Source: SIG710 sp045604985
GTDB taxonomy: Bacteria > Bacillota > Clostridia > Oscillospirales > CAG-272
Length of the DNA: 7,924 nucleotides
Direction of reading: 5' to 3'
Assembly: GCA_045604985.1 (NCBI GenBank)
Contig: JAZUPD010000008.1
Coordinates: 1 to 7,924 of the forward strand
A program made the position numbers and the translations under genes. The notes beneath the pieces were generated by a model, which was not told the origin of the DNA, did not search any database, and saw only the letters and a program-made list of their open reading frames with translations. This document shows positions 5,706 to 7,924 of the stretch, in pieces (positions within the stretch are counted from its first letter, which is position 1; the number at the start of each line of letters is the position of its first letter).

Positions 5706-6245
5706 ATGAGTGCGGTTCTTGAAAACAAAAGCGAAAAGCTCAAAATTGAAGATATAAAAAACGATCCGCTGAGGGTTCTCTTCGTCTGTTCGGGGAATAC
5801 CTGTCGCTCCCCAATGGCTGAGGCTGTTCTTAATGACAGGGGAAGAAAGAGCAAATATTGCTCTATATGCACTCCCGATATGTTGAAGAAAAGAAGGATC
5901 ATTGCAAGCTCTGCCGGTCTTAATGCGGTTGATGGAATGCTAATTTCTAAAAATGCCGAGCTGGCTCTTGCTCAAGCGGGCATAAGAGTGCTTCCCGATA
6001 ATGATTATCCAAATCACAGGGCAAGGTCAGTTAGCTCTTCCGAACTTATTATGAATGATATCATCGTAGGGATTTCATCGAGACATACAATGGCTCTTAT
6101 TTCATATTATCCCGAGTTTGCATCAAAGATAATAAGCATGGATGAGGATATTCCGGATCCGTTTGGAGGAGATCTTGACGATTATAAGGCTTGCCTTTCG
6201 AGAATAAGTGACTGCATTGACAGAATGTTTTTCTATGAAAAATGA
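5706..6245 (+). CDS. Low-molecular-weight phosphatase, protein-arginine-phosphatase (YwlE)-like
   Basis: Cytoplasmic phosphatase of the low-molecular-weight PTP fold, 179 residues. The P-loop is CSGNTCRSPMAEA (28-40) with nucleophile Cys28 and Arg34; the general acid is Asp151 in DIPDPFGG (148-155), followed by D-D-Y. The DPFGG-x-x-D-x-Y form and Thr32 in the P-loop match Bacillus YwlE, where the matching Thr11 is known to favour phosphoarginine over phosphotyrosine. It is longer than the usual 150 residues: about 20 extra residues at the N-terminus and a cysteine-bearing insertion near 45-62 (CSIC at 52-55). GAGGG at 5695-5699, six bases from ATG, supports the start. The end overlaps the next gene by 11 bases (ATGAAAAATGA), so translation is probably coupled. 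Family firm; arginine specificity is inferred, and the partner kinase McsB is not in view. Confidence 0.88.
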   Translation: MSAVLENKSEKLKIEDIKNDPLRVLFVCSGNTCRSPMAEAVLNDRGRKSKYCSICTPDMLKKRRIIASSAGLNAVDGMLISKNAELALAQAGIRVLPDNDYPNHRARSVSSSELIMNDIIVGISSRHTMALISYYPEFASKIISMDEDIPDPFGGDLDDYKACLSRISDCIDRMFFYEK

Positions 6246-6684
6246 TTTTAAGATAGTAAGGCTCACGGAGGAGCTTCTTGATTCCGTGGCGGAGCTTGAA
6301 TTGATTTGTTTTGCTCATCCGTGGACGGCAGAAGGACTTAAGATTCTCACGGGAGATGGCGGAGTCGGATTTGCCTTGATTGCCGTTGAGAGCGGGCGGG
6401 TCATTTCTTATGCCGGCATGATACTTGCCGCAGATATGGGAGATATAACCGACGTTGCCACCCATCCCGACTTCAGAAGGAAAGGGTTTTCACGTTCTGT
6501 TATGGAAGCACTTCTCGGATATGCAAAAGAAAGGGGACTCGTGTCCGTTGCTCTTGATGTTCGTGTTTCAAATTCAGGAGCAATAGCACTGTATGAGGGG
6601 CTTGGATTTGAGATAGCGGGCAAAAGACCTCGTTTTTACAGAACCCCCCCCGAGGATGCCTATGTTATGATAAAACGACTTTGA
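6235..6684 (+). CDS. rimI: Ribosomal-protein S18-alanine N-acetyltransferase
   Basis: GNAT-fold enzyme that uses acetyl-CoA to acetylate the N-terminal alanine of ribosomal protein S18, 149 residues. Visible are the N-terminal ELELICFAHPW (20-30), the motif A strand and pyrophosphate loop ITDVATHPDFRRKGFSRS (71-88), and the C-terminal LDVRVSNSGAIALYEGLGF (107-125) that marks RimI-type acetyltransferases, ending in EDAYVM. Tyr120 matches catalytic Tyr115 of E. coli RimI; the place of the base Glu103 is held by Asp108. ATG at 6235 is chosen for homology and for the 11-base overlap with the phosphatase gene; no Shine-Dalgarno is seen, so coupled translation is likely. Codons 137-139 contain a run of eight C (6644-6651). 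It stands directly before tsaD, a very common pairing. The N-terminal target residue itself cannot be proved from sequence. Confidence 0.92.
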   Translation: MKNDFKIVRLTEELLDSVAELELICFAHPWTAEGLKILTGDGGVGFALIAVESGRVISYAGMILAADMGDITDVATHPDFRRKGFSRSVMEALLGYAKERGLVSVALDVRVSNSGAIALYEGLGFEIAGKRPRFYRTPPEDAYVMIKRL

Positions 6685-6699
6685 TTTTTTAGGAGAATT

Positions 6700-7704
6700 A
6701 TGTATATACTTGGTCTTGAAAGCTCCTGCGACGAAACCTCAGCGGCAGTTGTGGAAATGTCTGAAAAAGGGAGATATATACGTTCAAATATAGTTGCTTC
6801 GCAAATAGATGTTCATAGTCTCTATGGAGGTGTAGTTCCCGAAATTGCCAGCCGTGCGCATATCGAGGCGATATCAAGGATAACATATGAGGCACTTTGC
6901 GAAGCGGGAATTACCCTTAAAGATGTTGGCGCAATAGGGGTAACAGCCTTTCCCGGGCTTATAGGGGCACTTCTTGTGGGAGTGAATTTTGCCAAATCCT
7001 TGGCATATGCAAATTCTATTCCCCTTATTGCCGTGAATCATGTTCACGGTCATGTTTCCGCAGCATTTCTCAGCGATTCAGAGCTGGAGCCTCCCTTCCT
7101 TGCACTCGTTGTTTCGGGAGGTCACACGTCTATATATAAAGTAGATTCATATACCGATTATGAGGAGATAGGCTCAACTCGTGATGACGCTGTTGGTGAA
7201 TCATTTGATAAAGTAGGCAGAGTTATAGGGTTGCCTTATCCGGGCGGTGCGGCACTGGACAAGCTTGCTTATGAGGGCGATCCAAAGGCTATTCATCTTC
7301 CTTCTCCAGCAATTATCGGAGATAATCTTGATTTTTCTTTCAGCGGTCTCAAAACAGCTGCGCTTAACTATATAAATCAGACCGAGCAGAGAAAAGAGGA
7401 ACTTGATCGGGCAGACCTTGCCGCTTCTTATACGAGAGCGGTCACTCTCGCCATTTCAAAGAAGATCTCAGCTGCCCTTGATGAAACGGGAATGAAAACT
7501 CTCGTTATGGCAGGGGGAGTTGCAGCAAATTCTCATCTGCGTAGGGCTGTGGGTGAGGTATGCGCTTTAAAAAAGGTGTGCTTCATATGTCCGCCGCTTA
7601 ATCTTTGCGGCGATAATGCGGCAATGATCGGGGCGGCAGCGTATTATGAATTTTTGAAAGGAAATTTTGCCGACACATCTCTGAATGCCTCTGCATCGGA
7701 ATAA
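6700..7704 (+). CDS. tsaD: tRNA N6-adenosine threonylcarbamoyltransferase
   Basis: Transfers the threonylcarbamoyl group from threonylcarbamoyl-AMP to A37 of ANN-decoding tRNAs (t6A), together with TsaB and TsaE; cytoplasmic. The 334 residues equal the bacterial family length. ASKHA-fold landmarks are LGLESSCDETSAA (4-16), YGGVVPEIASRAH (42-54), the metal motif HVHGH (114-118; His114, His118), VVSGGHTS (137-144), the DDAVGESFDKVGR segment (162-174), PGGAALD (181-187), FSFSGLKTA (212-220), AGGVAANSHLR (271-281) and CGDNAAMIG (303-311) with metal ligand Asp305. AGGAG at 6691-6695 lies four bases before the ATG; the gene begins 15 bases after rimI. TsaB and TsaE, often upstream of rimI in Firmicutes, are not in the window and must be encoded elsewhere. 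No clear hairpin terminator follows. Confidence 0.98.
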   Translation: MYILGLESSCDETSAAVVEMSEKGRYIRSNIVASQIDVHSLYGGVVPEIASRAHIEAISRITYEALCEAGITLKDVGAIGVTAFPGLIGALLVGVNFAKSLAYANSIPLIAVNHVHGHVSAAFLSDSELEPPFLALVVSGGHTSIYKVDSYTDYEEIGSTRDDAVGESFDKVGRVIGLPYPGGAALDKLAYEGDPKAIHLPSPAIIGDNLDFSFSGLKTAALNYINQTEQRKEELDRADLAASYTRAVTLAISKKISAALDETGMKTLVMAGGVAANSHLRRAVGEVCALKKVCFICPPLNLCGDNAAMIGAAAYYEFLKGNFADTSLNASASE

Positions 7705-7924
7705 AGTGGATAGCATAATTCCTTCTTTGGAAAAAAGCGTCTTGTCAAATGCTTTATTCGATTTTTTTGAAATTTGGCATTATGCACTATGTTCGAATTA
7801 TGTCTAATGCGGGTTTTGATTTTCCACATCATTTTTCCACAGGATGTGGAAAAAGTCCCTTAAACAGTGATTTTTTAACAAAAATTTTTCTGAAATTTCT
7901 TTTTTACCCTCTGAAAGTGGCTTG
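7705..7924. other. Gene-free AT-rich region at the right edge
   Basis: After tsaD I see no credible coding region and no clear terminator. Only weak A/T stems are present around 7725-7770, with a run of seven T at 7762-7768. The region holds the DnaA-box cluster and then T/A-rich DNA up to the window end, where any downstream promoter or gene would begin outside view. Confidence 0.6.
7820..7853. promoter_or_regulatory. Cluster of three DnaA boxes, possible replication-origin or DnaA-controlled region
   Basis: TTTTCCACA occurs at 7820-7828 and 7833-7841 and, reversed (TGTGGAAAA), at 7845-7853. Each fits the bacterial DnaA-box consensus TTWTNCACA without mismatch. Boxes one and two are 13 bp apart in the same direction; box three faces them. 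The arms 7820-7830 and 7843-7853 are an exact 11-bp inverted repeat. A weaker 8-of-9 match, TTATGCACT, lies at 7780-7788. An AT-rich stretch follows at about 7859-7907, as would suit an unwinding element. No gene lies here. The neighbouring sequence beyond 7924 is needed to tell an origin from a DnaA-bound promoter. Confidence 0.55.

Noticed and set aside
7644..7832. 62-codon - strand ORF covering the end of tsaD and the DnaA-box region
   Set aside because: Half of it is antisense to tsaD, the rest AT-rich spacer; no family resemblance or ribosome binding site.

Overview
The window looks like chromosomal DNA of a low-to-moderate-GC, Gram-positive anaerobe of the Clostridia, perhaps an Oscillospiraceae/Ruminococcaceae relative. 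The grounds are strong GGAGG-type ribosome binding sites, sigma-A-like promoters, an acetate kinase with heavily biased codons, and Firmicutes-type protein families (type II pantothenate kinase, YwlE-like phosphatase, DtxR-family regulator). The placement is inference from family resemblance. There is no sign of phage, transposon or CRISPR; this is mainly housekeeping DNA.

Layout: (1) 28-1242, + strand, acetate kinase (ackA). It ends at a convergent intergenic region with a 22-bp perfect hairpin and a second 14-bp hairpin. (2) 1424-4986, - strand, a compact set read from right to left: DtxR-family metal-dependent regulator (TTG start), type II pantothenate kinase (coaW), an unrecognised small membrane-protein ORF, an MFS sugar-type transporter, and a membrane-anchored glycerophosphodiester phosphodiesterase. 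It has a promoter with 17-bp spacing at 5026-5054. (3) 4987-5200, a divergent promoter region. (4) 5201-7704, + strand, a tight operon: dCMP deaminase, YwlE-like low-molecular-weight phosphatase, rimI, tsaD. (5) 7705-7924, no gene. It holds three exact TTTTCCACA DnaA boxes followed by an AT-rich stretch, a possible piece of a replication origin or a DnaA-controlled promoter cut by the window end.

How the genes work together: AckA makes ATP from acetyl phosphate at the end of fermentation. The leftward genes join a probable metal sensor to the first step of CoA synthesis, a transporter and a lipid-headgroup hydrolase; the common theme is not clear. In the rightward operon, rimI-tsaD is a widespread pairing (ribosomal protein S18 acetylation and tRNA t6A synthesis). 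The deaminase supplies dUMP for dTMP synthesis, and the phosphatase carries the Thr that marks protein-arginine phosphatases.

The points most worth a second look are the DnaA-box cluster at the right edge, the small ORF at 3529-3723 that lies in frame directly behind coaW, and the iron-type ligand set in the short DtxR-family regulator.
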